Below are positions 51,088 to 59,887 of a stretch of 64,000 bases of DNA, one piece after another. This DNA is from Hydrogeniiclostridium mannosilyticum (GTDB taxonomy: Bacteria; Bacillota; Clostridia; Oscillospirales; Acutalibacteraceae). Made by a program: the position numbers and the translations under genes. Location: positions 1-64,000 of the forward strand of contig NZ_QLYR01000003.1 of assembly GCF_003268275.1 (NCBI RefSeq). The letters are read 5' to 3'. The notes under the pieces were generated by a model. It was given only the letters and a program-made list of their open reading frames with translations. It searched no databases and had not been told where the DNA came from. Position 1 is the first letter of the stretch. Each line of letters begins with the position of its first letter.

Positions 51088-51549
51088 TCAATATATTTTA
51101 AATAAACACTGGCCATATTCCGCCAGCTGCCCGTCTGTCACACAAATGTCAACGATTTTGCCGTCCTGCGGGGCTGTGTATTCGTTCATCAGTTTCATCG
51201 CCTCGAGAATACAGAGCACCTGCCCCTTTTTCACACGGTCGCCCACCTGTACAAAGGGCTTTTCCCCCGGCGTGGGAGACAAATAAACGGTTCCCACCAT
51301 GGGGGACTTCAGCTCTGTCAGCTCGTTAAAATCTGCTACCGCGTCCCCGTCTATCGTTTCCGCTACCGGCACCGGCAAAGAGGCAGTCGCCGCCCCGGCT
51401 CCAGCCGGCCTCGTTTCACAGGGGACAACGGGCGTATTGGCAGGCTCACGGTTCAGCCGTAGCCGAAATTCGCCGTCCACGATTTCCAACGAGGACAACC
51501 GGCGCTCTTCCATCAGCTTTGCAAGCTCTTGAATCTCTTTTACATCCAT
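51088..51549 (-). CDS. accB: Biotin carboxyl carrier protein
   Basis: Carries the biotin between AccC and AccAD. An N-terminal helical region (about 1-40) is joined by an Ala/Pro linker to the biotinyl domain, where the EAMKLMNEY motif places the biotinylated lysine at residue 119. A 153-residue protein of normal length. The ligase acting on it should be BirA at 15.7 kb. The stop is 16 bases before fabZ. Confidence 0.96.
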   Translation of the reverse strand: MDVKEIQELAKLMEERRLSSLEIVDGEFRLRLNREPANTPVVPCETRPAGAGAATASLPVPVAETIDGDAVADFNELTELKSPMVGTVYLSPTPGEKPFVQVGDRVKKGQVLCILEAMKLMNEYTAPQDGKIVDICVTDGQLAEYGQCLFKIY

Positions 51550-51552
51550 TGT

Positions 51553-52779
51553 TCAATCCTCCATCCTGCGGAACACCAGGCAGGCATTATGGCCGCCAAA
51601 TCCCAATGAGGTTGAGACCGCCGTATGAACATCCATTTTTCTGGCCTCGCCGGGTATATAATCCAGATCGCACTCGGGGTCCGGTTCCTGAAGCCCGACT
51701 GTCGGCGGAACGGTTCCATCCTTCAGTGCCAGGACACAGGCCACCGCTTCCACCGCGCCGGCCGCCCCAAGCATATGGCCTGTCATACTTTTTGTACTGC
51801 TGATAGCCACCTGGTAAGCTGCTTCTCCAAAGGCCTTTTTAAACGCCATGGTTTCGGTCTTATCATTAAGCGGCGTACTCGTTCCATGCGCATTTACATA
51901 GGTGTGTGCATCCGCATGAACGCCGGCCTCCTCCATGGCCTGAGTAATGGCGCGCGAGATCCCCTCGGCCTCCGGCTCCGGCATTGTCATATGATAGGCA
52001 TCCGAAGTATTGCCATAGCCGCCGAGCTCCGCATAAATCTGCGCGCCGCGCCTTAAGGCATGCTCGTATTCCTCCAGCACCAGCACCGCTGCGCCCTCGC
52101 CCATGACAAAGCCGTTCCTTCGCCGGTCAAAGGGAATACATGCTGTTTTAGGATCTTCATTTGCCGTCAGCGCCATACAGCTGCTAAAGCCCGCAATTGT
52201 CAAGGGGCATACAGCGGCCTCCGTACCGCCCGCCAGGATCGCCTCCGCGTAACCGTGCGCAATGGCCCGGTACGCCTCACCGATGGAATGGCTGGAGGTT
52301 GCGCAGGCGGTGACAATCGGCAGTGTAGGCCCTTTAGCCCCAAAACGCATGGAAACCAGACCCGCAGCCATGTTGATGATCATCATCGGCACCATGAAGG
52401 GCGAGACCTTCTTGCCCTCCTCCTGCTTCAAATGATTCTCCAGCAGGGTGCTGATTCCGCCGATTCCACTGCCGATATAAACGCCGAACCGTGTAGGCTC
52501 CACCTGTCCCTTAATACCGCTGTCCGCCACTGCCTGCTCTGCTGCTGCAACGGCATACTGTGCAAATAAATCCGTATGGCGCAGCTCTTTTTTTTCAAAA
52601 TACAGCGTCGGGTCAAATTTTTTAACCTGGGCCGCAATTTTGGCCTTCATTTCCGAGACGTCGAAGCTTGAAATAAGCTCTATACCGCAGATGCCCGATG
52701 TCAGGCCGCGCCAAAACTCCTCTACCGTATTGCCGACCGGCGTCACAGCGCCCAAACCGGTTACAACTACTCTTCGCAT
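51553..52779 (-). CDS. fabF: Beta-ketoacyl-ACP synthase II
   Basis: Condensing enzyme of chain elongation, 408 residues. The catalytic cysteine is in VTACATSSHSIGEAYRAI, with the active-site histidines in VNAHGTSTPLNDKTE and KSMTGHMLGAAGA. The start is ATG 52779 close behind fabG. The next gene accB begins three bases after its stop. In clusters of this type FabF also determines the membrane-fluidity balance. Confidence 0.96.
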   Translation of the reverse strand: MRRVVVTGLGAVTPVGNTVEEFWRGLTSGICGIELISSFDVSEMKAKIAAQVKKFDPTLYFEKKELRHTDLFAQYAVAAAEQAVADSGIKGQVEPTRFGVYIGSGIGGISTLLENHLKQEEGKKVSPFMVPMMIINMAAGLVSMRFGAKGPTLPIVTACATSSHSIGEAYRAIAHGYAEAILAGGTEAAVCPLTIAGFSSCMALTANEDPKTACIPFDRRRNGFVMGEGAAVLVLEEYEHALRRGAQIYAELGGYGNTSDAYHMTMPEPEAEGISRAITQAMEEAGVHADAHTYVNAHGTSTPLNDKTETMAFKKAFGEAAYQVAISSTKSMTGHMLGAAGAVEAVACVLALKDGTVPPTVGLQEPDPECDLDYIPGEARKMDVHTAVSTSLGFGGHNACLVFRRMED

Positions 52780-52809
52780 AAAATCTACCGCCTTTCTCTG
52801 AGCTGAAGA

Positions 52810-53550
52810 TCAAATACACATGCCGCCGTCTACACGGATGACCTCTCCGGTGATGTATGCGGCGCCGGGGCCTGCCAAAAAGGCCGCCAGCTCGGCCACC
52901 TCCTCCGGCCTCCCCTCCCGTCTCATGGGAATAGCCGCCAGGATGCCGGCTTTGGCCTTTTCCGAAAGGGCTCCGGTCATATCCGTTGTAATACAGCCTG
53001 GGGCAATTGCGTTACAGGTAACCCCCCGGCCCGCAAGCTCTTTCGCGGTGCTTTTCGTCAGGCCGATTACGCCCGCCTTCGCAGCCGCGTAATTGGCCTG
53101 CCCCGCGTTGCCGGAGAGGCCTACCACCGAGGAGAGGTTGATAATCCGCCCGCTGCGCCTTCTCATAAAATGTGGATAAAACTGCTTGATCATATGGTAT
53201 GCGCCCTTCAGATTGGTATTAAGCACCTGGTCAAAATCCTGCTCCTTCATGGACAGAATTAAACCGTCCCGCACAATACCCGCATTGTTCACTAAAATAT
53301 CCACGCCACCGAAATCCGCCAGGATTTGCTTTGCCACTGCTTCTGTCTGTTCAAGGCAGGAAACATCACAGCAATAGCTTTGAACCCTTCTCCCCAACTG
53401 TTGGACCTCCGTCTCGACTATGGCGGCGGCTTCCCGGTTGGAAGCATAGACCAAGGCTATATCTGCGCCGTTTTCAGCCATTTTCAGGACAATCGCCCGT
53501 CCAATTCCACGTGAGCCGCCAGTGACGACAGCTACTTTATTTTTCAGCAT
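52810..53550 (-). CDS. fabG: 3-oxoacyl-ACP reductase
   Basis: NADPH-dependent short-chain reductase of the first reduction step. The Rossmann motif is [13 protein letters not shown], the catalytic triad includes serine in [13 protein letters not shown] and tyrosine-lysine in ANYAAAKAG, and the C-terminus ends in [12 protein letters not shown]. 246 residues. It begins immediately after the fabD stop. Confidence 0.96.
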   Translation of the reverse strand: MLKNKVAVVTGGSRGIGRAIVLKMAENGADIALVYASNREAAAIVETEVQQLGRRVQSYCCDVSCLEQTEAVAKQILADFGGVDILVNNAGIVRDGLILSMKEQDFDQVLNTNLKGAYHMIKQFYPHFMRRRSGRIINLSSVVGLSGNAGQANYAAAKAGVIGLTKSTAKELAGRGVTCNAIAPGCITTDMTGALSEKAKAGILAAIPMRREGRPEEVAELAAFLAGPGAAYITGEVIRVDGGMCI

Positions 53551-54480
53551 CTATACCATGCTCCTTTCCCTGAGCTGTTCTAATACCGTCTGCACATCCG
53601 TTTCCGTCTCCACAGAAAAGGCCGGGACCCCTGGCAAAATCCGTTTTACAAGCCCTGACAATGTCTTTCCCGGGCCAATTTCAATAAAGAAATTAAAGCC
53701 GTCATCCGCCATATTCCGAATGGTTTTCTCCCAGCGAACCGGACTTTTCAGCTGGCAGCCAAGCAGCTCCTTCAGCGCTTGAAGCGCATAAGGCTTTGCA
53801 GTGCAGTTAGCATAAACGGGAATTTGCAGCGTGCTGAGCTCCTGCGGAGCTAATTCCTGTGCAAAAAAAGCGGAGGCCTCTGCCATTAACGGGGAATGGA
53901 ACCCGCCGCCAACCGCCAGTCTTTTAGCGCGGCCGCCGGCCTCTGCAACCGCCCGGCAAAAGCCGTCCATTTCCTCTTCCTTTCCCGCCACGACCAGCTG
54001 TCCTTCACAATTGTAATTAACCGGGTAAACCTGCTGAAAGTGTTCGCAAAGCCTCTCAACCTGCTCATTTTTCAGCTTCAGAACAGCAACCATAGTGCCC
54101 GGATATTTTTTGGCTGCCACTTCCATGATCTCGCCGCGCCGGCAGACCAGGGAAAATCCCTGGTCTAGTGAAAAAGCGCCTGCAAAGGTTAAAGCCGCTA
54201 CTTCTCCCAGTGAAAAGCCCGCCGTCCCCTGGGGGCTGACCCCTGCCTCACGCAGCGCTTGTGCGGCTGCCAGCTCCACCGCAAACATGCAGGGTTGGGT
54301 ATTGGTTGTGTGCACCAGTTCCTCCTGGGTACCCTCAAAGCACTGTCTCCGCGTCCCCGGACGCTTTTCTTCCAATGCATCCAAGACAGCTCTTGCCGTC
54401 TTATTTTTTGTATAAAGATCTCGGCCCATTCCCGGATACTGCGCGCCCTGTCCAGCAAACAAAAACGCTATTTTATCCAT
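53551..54480 (-). CDS. fabD: Malonyl-CoA:ACP transacylase
   Basis: Transfers malonyl from CoA to ACP. FLFAGQGAQYPGMGRDLY opens the protein, the catalytic serine is in AGFSLGEVAAL (GxSxG), and the histidine in GGGFHSPLM. 309 residues. Overlaps the end of fabK by 13 bases. The gene for its acceptor, ACP, is not in this cluster. Confidence 0.95.
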   Translation of the reverse strand: MDKIAFLFAGQGAQYPGMGRDLYTKNKTARAVLDALEEKRPGTRRQCFEGTQEELVHTTNTQPCMFAVELAAAQALREAGVSPQGTAGFSLGEVAALTFAGAFSLDQGFSLVCRRGEIMEVAAKKYPGTMVAVLKLKNEQVERLCEHFQQVYPVNYNCEGQLVVAGKEEEMDGFCRAVAEAGGRAKRLAVGGGFHSPLMAEASAFFAQELAPQELSTLQIPVYANCTAKPYALQALKELLGCQLKSPVRWEKTIRNMADDGFNFFIEIGPGKTLSGLVKRILPGVPAFSVETETDVQTVLEQLRERSMV

Positions 54481-55418
54481 TGGCTCGCTCCTTTTAGCAG
54501 CTCAGCCGCCAGCGCGTCCACCTCGTGAAGAATTTCCGCCGCAGACTGCTCCCGATTGACCAAACCTGCTATTTGTCCCGCCAAAAAGCTTCCGCGCTGC
54601 TCGTCCCCCTCTATGGCGGCCCGGCGCAGAGAGCCGACTCCCATTTCTTCCAGATTTTCGTCCGTGAAGCTGGAGTCATACTCCCTTTGATAATAATCAC
54701 GGCTGAAACGGTTTTTCAGTGAACGGACAGGGTGGCCCAGACGCCTCCCTGTTACAATGGTATCAATATCCTTGGCCTTCAGGATTTTCTTTTTATAGTT
54801 TTCATGGACATTACATTCCTGTGCCACCAGGAAGCGCGTGCCCATCTGTACGCCAGAGGCCCCCAGCATCAGAGCGGCGGCCATCCCCCGGCCGTCACCA
54901 ATTCCTCCCGCCGCAACAACCGGGAGCTGAACGGCGTCACAAACCTGAGGGATAAGGGCCATCGTTGTTGTTTCCCCCACATGGCCACCGCTTTCGCCGC
55001 CCTCTGCTATAATTGCGGTTGCTCCACTGCGCTCCATCATTCTGGCAAGCGCTACGCTGGCCACTACGGGAAGCACCTTGATCCCGGCAGCTCTCCATGC
55101 CTCCATATATTTACCGGGGCTGCCTGCCCCAGTAGTCACCACAGGTACCTGCTCCTCTACCACTACCCTGGCTACCTCTTCGGCAAAAGGGCTCATCAGC
55201 ATGATATTAACGCCAAAGGGTTCCTTTGTCAGAGCCTTTGCCTTGCGAATCTGGTCCCTTAGCCAGTCCGCGTTGGCATTCATAGCCGAAATCAGGCCTA
55301 GCCCGCCGCCATTGCTGACCGCCGCCGCCAAATCAGCATCCGCAATCCAGGCCATCCCCCCCTGAATAATCGGGTAACGGATCCCTAACAACTCGCAAAT
55401 CGGTGTATGCACCATCAT
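54468..55418 (-). CDS. fabK: FMN-dependent enoyl-ACP reductase
   Basis: Final reduction of the elongation cycle, using FMN and NAD(P)H; FabK-type enzymes are resistant to triclosan. The nitronate-monooxygenase-like TIM barrel shows IQGGMAWIADADLAAAVSNGGGLG at the start, GVNIMLM, an AEGGESGGHVG segment and AAGGIGDGRGMAAALMLGA with GVQMGTRFL. GGAGG precedes two ATGs (55418 and 55415); an upstream TTG is less likely. It comes 30 bases after fabH, where other genomes have acpP. Confidence 0.94.
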   Translation of the reverse strand: MMVHTPICELLGIRYPIIQGGMAWIADADLAAAVSNGGGLGLISAMNANADWLRDQIRKAKALTKEPFGVNIMLMSPFAEEVARVVVEEQVPVVTTGAGSPGKYMEAWRAAGIKVLPVVASVALARMMERSGATAIIAEGGESGGHVGETTTMALIPQVCDAVQLPVVAAGGIGDGRGMAAALMLGASGVQMGTRFLVAQECNVHENYKKKILKAKDIDTIVTGRRLGHPVRSLKNRFSRDYYQREYDSSFTDENLEEMGVGSLRRAAIEGDEQRGSFLAGQIAGLVNREQSAAEILHEVDALAAELLKGASQWIK

Positions 55419-55448
55419 CTCAACCTCCAACTTTTAAATCAACCAAAA

Positions 55449-56405
55449 TCAGATTTTCCACTGCAAAACGGCAGTACCTGCCGTCATACCAGCGCCGAAA
55501 GCACTGAATACCAGAATGTCCCCCTTATGTAACCTGCCCTGATTCATAAACTCGTCCAGTACCAGGGGGATACTGACCGCGGAGATATTGCCGTTTTTTT
55601 GAATGTTGCACGCAAACTGCTCCATTGGCATGCGGAGCCTCTTCGCAGCTGCTTCAATGATGCGCAAATTGGCTTGGTGGGGAACAACAAAGCGGACCTC
55701 CTCCTTTGCGTATCCCGTTGCCTCCAAAGCGCTTGCCACACCTGAGCTCAGCGCATCGACCGCAAACCTGTACACCTCGCGTCCATCCATCTGTAAAACT
55801 GTCTGACGGTCTTTCTTCGCCGTATAGGGGCAGTTTCCATTCAGGAAAGGAAGATTCAACGCCAGGCTAGGGGCGGAACCGACCGCGAGGTATTTGAGCC
55901 CGTCCCCTTCTCCCAGTACCACCGCCGCCGCACCATCCCCGAAAAGTACGCTGGTAGAGCGATCGTTCCAATCCAAAATCCTGCTCAACCCATCAGCCGC
56001 TACAACCAACACTCTTTTCGCCCTTCCCCGGGCGAAAAGGCCGTCCGCTATATCGCAGGCATATACAAAGCCACTGCAAGCCGCATTCATATCCATGGCC
56101 GGGCATTTTGCTCCAAGCCCCTGCTGCACCATGCATGCCAGACTGGGGGTGATATAATCCCCTCCTAATGTCGGGCAGAGAATATAATCAAGCTCCTCCG
56201 CTGAGGTACCGCTGTTGCGCAGCGCCGCCTTGGCCGCAGCTATCGCCAGCCCGGCGACCTGTTCGTCCGTTATGATGTGGCGCTCTTCTATTCCCGTTCG
56301 CATACGGATCCATTCATCACTGGTGTCAAAAAGCTGTGTCAATTCATCATTCTTAACACAACGCGCGGGCAGACAGCTGCCCGTTCCTAAAAGGTCAAAA
56401 CTCAT
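55449..56405 (-). CDS. fabH: Beta-ketoacyl-ACP synthase III
   Basis: Starts fatty-acid synthesis by condensing acetyl-CoA (or branched primers) with malonyl-ACP. The catalytic cysteine is in MDMNAACSGFVYA, the histidine in VVPHQANLRI and asparagine in IQKNGNISAVS. 318 residues. The ATG overlaps the fabT stop (ATGA). Confidence 0.96.
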   Translation of the reverse strand: MSFDLLGTGSCLPARCVKNDELTQLFDTSDEWIRMRTGIEERHIITDEQVAGLAIAAAKAALRNSGTSAEELDYILCPTLGGDYITPSLACMVQQGLGAKCPAMDMNAACSGFVYACDIADGLFARGRAKRVLVVAADGLSRILDWNDRSTSVLFGDGAAAVVLGEGDGLKYLAVGSAPSLALNLPFLNGNCPYTAKKDRQTVLQMDGREVYRFAVDALSSGVASALEATGYAKEEVRFVVPHQANLRIIEAAAKRLRMPMEQFACNIQKNGNISAVSIPLVLDEFMNQGRLHKGDILVFSAFGAGMTAGTAVLQWKI

Positions 56406-56878
56406 GGATGCCCTTCTTTCTTTTTCAGGTTATCATCAAAAAAACGGCTCAGCTTCTCCATACCCTTCAGCATAGCCGACTTTTCCTCCTCCGTCAGCGA
56501 TGCCGAAATAGAGCTGACCATTTTTTTGTGAAAATATCGATGGGCCAAATCCGCCTTTCGCCCCAGTTTGGTCAAATAAACGTAGACGACGCGCCCGTCG
56601 CTTTCCGCCTTTCTCTTTTCCACATAACCTTTTGCCGCCAGCTTGTTAACAGCCGCTGTTACCGACGGCAGACGAATGCCCATTCGGGAGGACAACTCAC
56701 TGATAGAGCGTCCGCTCTCCTCATTTTTTCCGCCGTCGACAGCCTCCAGCAAATGGATTTCATTAATACTTAAATTCAGGTTTTTGGAGGAACGCAGCAT
56801 CTGCTCCTCCATCAGCTCGACCGAGCGGTACACCCTTGTAAGTAAGTCATTGAGATGAAACTCAAATTGGTTCATCAT
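56402..56878 (-). CDS. fabT: MarR-family regulator of fatty-acid genes (FabT-like)
   Basis: A 158-residue winged-helix repressor: RSSKNLNLSINEIHLLEAV, ISELSSRMGIRLPSVTAAVNKLAAKGYVEKRKAESDGRVVYVYLTKLG, then C-terminal dimer helices. Being first in the fab operon of a FabK-containing Clostridia-type cluster, it corresponds to FabT, which in streptococci binds DNA when loaded with acyl-ACP. The operator-like palindrome at 56899 overlaps its own promoter, so autoregulation of the entire operon is expected. Confidence 0.88.
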   Translation of the reverse strand: MMNQFEFHLNDLLTRVYRSVELMEEQMLRSSKNLNLSINEIHLLEAVDGGKNEESGRSISELSSRMGIRLPSVTAAVNKLAAKGYVEKRKAESDGRVVYVYLTKLGRKADLAHRYFHKKMVSSISASLTEEEKSAMLKGMEKLSRFFDDNLKKKEGHP

Positions 56879-56898
56879 CTGTCTGTAATCCTCTCAAT

Positions 56899-56921
56899 TA
56901 ATTAGTTAGTGAAACTAATTA
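56899..56921 (-). promoter_or_regulatory. FabT-type operator palindrome
   Basis: TAATTAGTT-5-AACTAATTA, a perfect 9-bp dyad, overlapping the -10 element and start region of the fab promoter. It lies about 20 bases before the fabT start codon. Confidence 0.65.
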
Positions 56922-56946
56922 TAAATCGAAATTTTTCCAATGTCAA
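56918..56946 (-). promoter_or_regulatory. Promoter of the fab-acc operon
   Basis: On the minus strand TTGACA (56946-56941), 17 bases, TATAAT (56923-56918): a perfect consensus promoter, which needs repression to be controlled. No second promoter was obvious inside the operon. Confidence 0.8.
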
Positions 56947-57021
56947 GTTATTCAAAACGGACTTTTCGGCCATTTTTCTTATTTTATATTTTATTTAAAA
57001 CATTTATTTTCTCTAAACGAG

Positions 57022-57057
57022 AAAAACCAGACTGTTGAATCAACAGCCTGGTTTTTA
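57022..57057 (-). terminator. Terminator of the SSS transporter gene (bidirectional)
   Basis: AAAAACCAG-CTGTTGA pairs with TCAACAG-CTGGTTTTT around a short loop. It separates the SSS gene from the fab promoter. Confidence 0.75.
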
Positions 57058-57147
57058 CAATATTTTTATAACCAATATTTTTGTAACGAAAAATCATCAA
57101 GCCTATTCTTCCGGGCGAGGCGCACAAGGCTAACGCATACTAAAGCC

Positions 57148-58668
57148 CTAAACTTTTTCCCCGTAAAATTCCGTATTTTCTGCACCGCTGGGCCAACCGA
57201 GTTTTCTCGCAAGCAGGCTGAAGAGAAAACAAAACAGCACCGAGACTAACATCGCCAGGCACGCGAACAGAGGCCCCTGATCCATCATCAGGCCCAGGCC
57301 AAACGGCGCCTGCCAACCGTTAAAAAACAGCTTTCCCAATACTGGGAGCATAGCCACGCCAAAACCGCTCAGCATCCCCGCCCAGGCGCCCGCACGGTTC
57401 AGCCTTTTGAAATAAAGCGCCAACGCATAAGGCGCTAAGAATGCGCCGGACAGAATCCCCCACGAATAGGACATGAGGTCCAAAATTGGCGTGTTGCTGT
57501 TTGCAATCAGATAAGAGGCTATTACAAACAGCAGACATAAAATCCGGGTCAGTATGGCCACGCTTTTATCCGGCAGCTGAGGCCTTAGTCTGGCCTTTAC
57601 CAGGTCCATTGACGCTGTAGAGCAAGCTGTCAGCGTGATGCTGGAAAGTGTGGAAACCGATGCGGAAATCAACAGCACCAAAACGATGCCCACCAGAATA
57701 TCCGGCAGGTGCGCCACATTCAGCATATTGGGAATGATATAATCCTTACCGCCCGCAGGCAGCGTATCACCGAAAAACAGGTGGGAAAAGGACCCGATAA
57801 AATAACCGCCCCCCGCAACAAGAACTGCAAAAAAGGTAGAGATGATCGTCCCTCTTTTAACCTCCTTGTCATCGCGGATACCATAGTATTTATGTACCAT
57901 CTGCGGCAAGCCCCATGTGCCTATGCTGGTCATCAGGATCATGGCGACAAGCGATATTGCCGACTGTAAGGTCAGATTGTTCATTCCACTCTGCTCCATA
58001 TAGCCTGCCATATTGGAAAGCCCTTGAGCGAGGCCGCCGACCTGAGGTGAAGCCACCACCATAACCACGAGCAGAAAAACGCCGACCATCATAATAAGCC
58101 CCTGGACAAAGTCTGCCTTTAGGGTGGCTACATAGCCGCCTAAAACCAAAACAACGGCCGAGGCAATAGCGATCATCACCATACAGACCTGCTCGTCAAT
58201 CTTCAGCAGCACACTGCAAACGCTGGTCAATCCCTTGTAAACCGAGGCTGAATAAGGCAGCAGGAATATAAAGATTACAATACAGGAAAACAGTTTAATA
58301 CCTTGGCTTTGATACCTTTTTTCGAACAGCTGCGGCATAGACTTAATCTTCAGCCTGTGCGTAACCGAACGGGTTCTTCTGGCTAAAACAAGCCAAGCCA
58401 GCAGGGAACCAATCACCGCATTGCCAATGCCCACCAGCGTGGAATAAAGCCCGAACTGCCAACCAGAGCTACCGGAATAGCCAATAAACATTACAGCAGA
58501 AAAATATGCGGTCCCATAAGAAAGCGCGGATATCCAGGCGCCGGCATTGCGCTTTCCCACAGTAAAATCTGCCATGCCGCCCCCCTGTCTGGAATTAAGG
58601 ATGCCGACGGCAAGCATGAAAATTACGTAACAGCCAATAACAATCCAAATAACAGTTTCTCTCCCCAT
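57148..58668 (-). CDS. Sodium:solute symporter (SSS family)
   Basis: A 506-residue inner-membrane transporter of 13 predicted segments that imports a solute with sodium. Family landmarks are DFTVGKRNAGAWISALSYGTAYFSAVMFIGY at the start and GGYVATLKADFVQGLIMMVG in the middle, plus SASVSTLSSITLTACST, the sodium-site region. ATG 58668 is behind AGAGGACT; an upstream GTG is possible. The substrate (sugar, proline, pantothenate or other) cannot be read from the sequence; the divergent neighbour is a sugar-isomerase-like gene. Confidence 0.88.
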   Translation of the reverse strand: MGRETVIWIVIGCYVIFMLAVGILNSRQGGGMADFTVGKRNAGAWISALSYGTAYFSAVMFIGYSGSSGWQFGLYSTLVGIGNAVIGSLLAWLVLARRTRSVTHRLKIKSMPQLFEKRYQSQGIKLFSCIVIFIFLLPYSASVYKGLTSVCSVLLKIDEQVCMVMIAIASAVVLVLGGYVATLKADFVQGLIMMVGVFLLVVMVVASPQVGGLAQGLSNMAGYMEQSGMNNLTLQSAISLVAMILMTSIGTWGLPQMVHKYYGIRDDKEVKRGTIISTFFAVLVAGGGYFIGSFSHLFFGDTLPAGGKDYIIPNMLNVAHLPDILVGIVLVLLISASVSTLSSITLTACSTASMDLVKARLRPQLPDKSVAILTRILCLLFVIASYLIANSNTPILDLMSYSWGILSGAFLAPYALALYFKRLNRAGAWAGMLSGFGVAMLPVLGKLFFNGWQAPFGLGLMMDQGPLFACLAMLVSVLFCFLFSLLARKLGWPSGAENTEFYGEKV

Positions 58669-58848
58669 AGTCCTCTTCCTCACTTTAGCGATTTAAACCA
58701 TCAATTAAATAAACAACATCTTTATTCTACCAGATAATCTTATGAAAGGCAATAGAAAAGTAAAAAACAAGATGCTGCACAAGCCCATAGCATAACTCCA
58801 CTTGTATTTTGCTGAAAGCGTGCTATTATTAGCTTGAGGTGTTGTATC

Positions 58849-59712
58849 ATGAAAATTTCTACAGAAATAATGTCCGCCGCCCGTCATCTCGGTGAGGAAA
58901 AGGCCATCGAGTATTTAGCGAAGGCCGGATTTGATGCCTAGGATTTTTCTATGTTCAGTATGTGTCAATATAACTGGGAAACGCAACGGCTTATAGAAAA
59001 CAGCCATCCGCTATCCGGAAAGGCGTACCTGACCTTTGCAAAAAAATTGAAACAGGTCGGCCTTGATAACGGAATTGTCTGTAACCAGTCGCATGCACCC
59101 TTTCCAAGCAGTTGCCGGGAAATACGCTCCTTCTTTAAACGCGCCATTGAATGCACGGCAGAAGCCGGCGGTCAAATCTGCGTCATTCATCCGAATAATG
59201 ATCTGCCGCCTGAGGAAAATGCCGAAATGTATTTTGAGCTGCTTCCTTTCGCAAAGAGCTGCGGAGTCAAAATTGCCGCAGAAAACATGTGGAATTGGGA
59301 CACAGAAAGGGGGCATTCCTCATTTGCAGCTTGCGCGACGCCGGAGAGCTTCTGCGCTCATTTAGACGCGGTAAACGATGAGTCTTTTGTCGCCTGTCTT
59401 GACATTGGCCATGCTGAAATGAAAGGATCCGGTACAAATGCTGTCCGAATGATAAAAGCTTTAGGACAGCGGCTACAGGCATTGCATATACATGACAACG
59501 ACCAATGGCACGACTTGCATCAAATACCGTTTTCAATGAAAATAGATTTTAACGAAATTGTAAAAGCGCTCAAGGACACTGGTTATAACGGATATTTTAC
59601 GCTTGAGGCAGATCAATTTCTGAGAGAATATACCGGCAGCACCGTTTTTGAAGGCATCAAACAATTGGCAGCGGCGGCGAAAAAGCTTGCCACTTTGTAT
59701 GAAAGCTGCTGA
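58849..59712 (+). pseudogene. Sugar-phosphate isomerase/epimerase (AP-endonuclease-2-like TIM barrel) interrupted by an in-frame TAG
   Basis: From ATG 58849, with GAGGTG seven bases before it, the frame reads a typical family start (MKISTEIMSAARHLGEEKA...AGFDA), meets TAG at 58939-58941 and continues in the same frame with DFSMFSM and the rest of the barrel to 59712. Later motifs are present: VIHPNNDLPP, AENMWNW, CLDIGHAEMKG, LHIHDNDQWHD and TLEADQFL with metal-binding residues. One base change (for instance TGG or TAT to TAG) explains the break. Restart at ATG 58951 would lose the first strand and helix. Genuine pseudogene, sequencing error or suppressed stop are the options. Confidence 0.75.
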
Positions 59713-59793
59713 CCCCTTTGGGGGATGGAGTGTGCGGCGTTATTCGCTGCTTTTTCCTTTTTCAACACTGCTGTAACAATCCCAAATAAATTG

Positions 59794-59828
59794 AAAAACT
59801 GCGGAGAAAACAATCTCCGCAGTTTTTA
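59794..59828. terminator. Bidirectional terminator between the isomerase and the surface protein
   Basis: AAAAACTGCGGAGA pairs with TCTCCGCAGTTTTT around a six-base loop, with T runs on both strands, serving both convergent genes. Confidence 0.8.
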
Positions 59829-59887
59829 TGAAGGGATTTGAGAAATGTCAATCGACTTTAGCAAAGTTTTATTTACAAATCAGTGTA

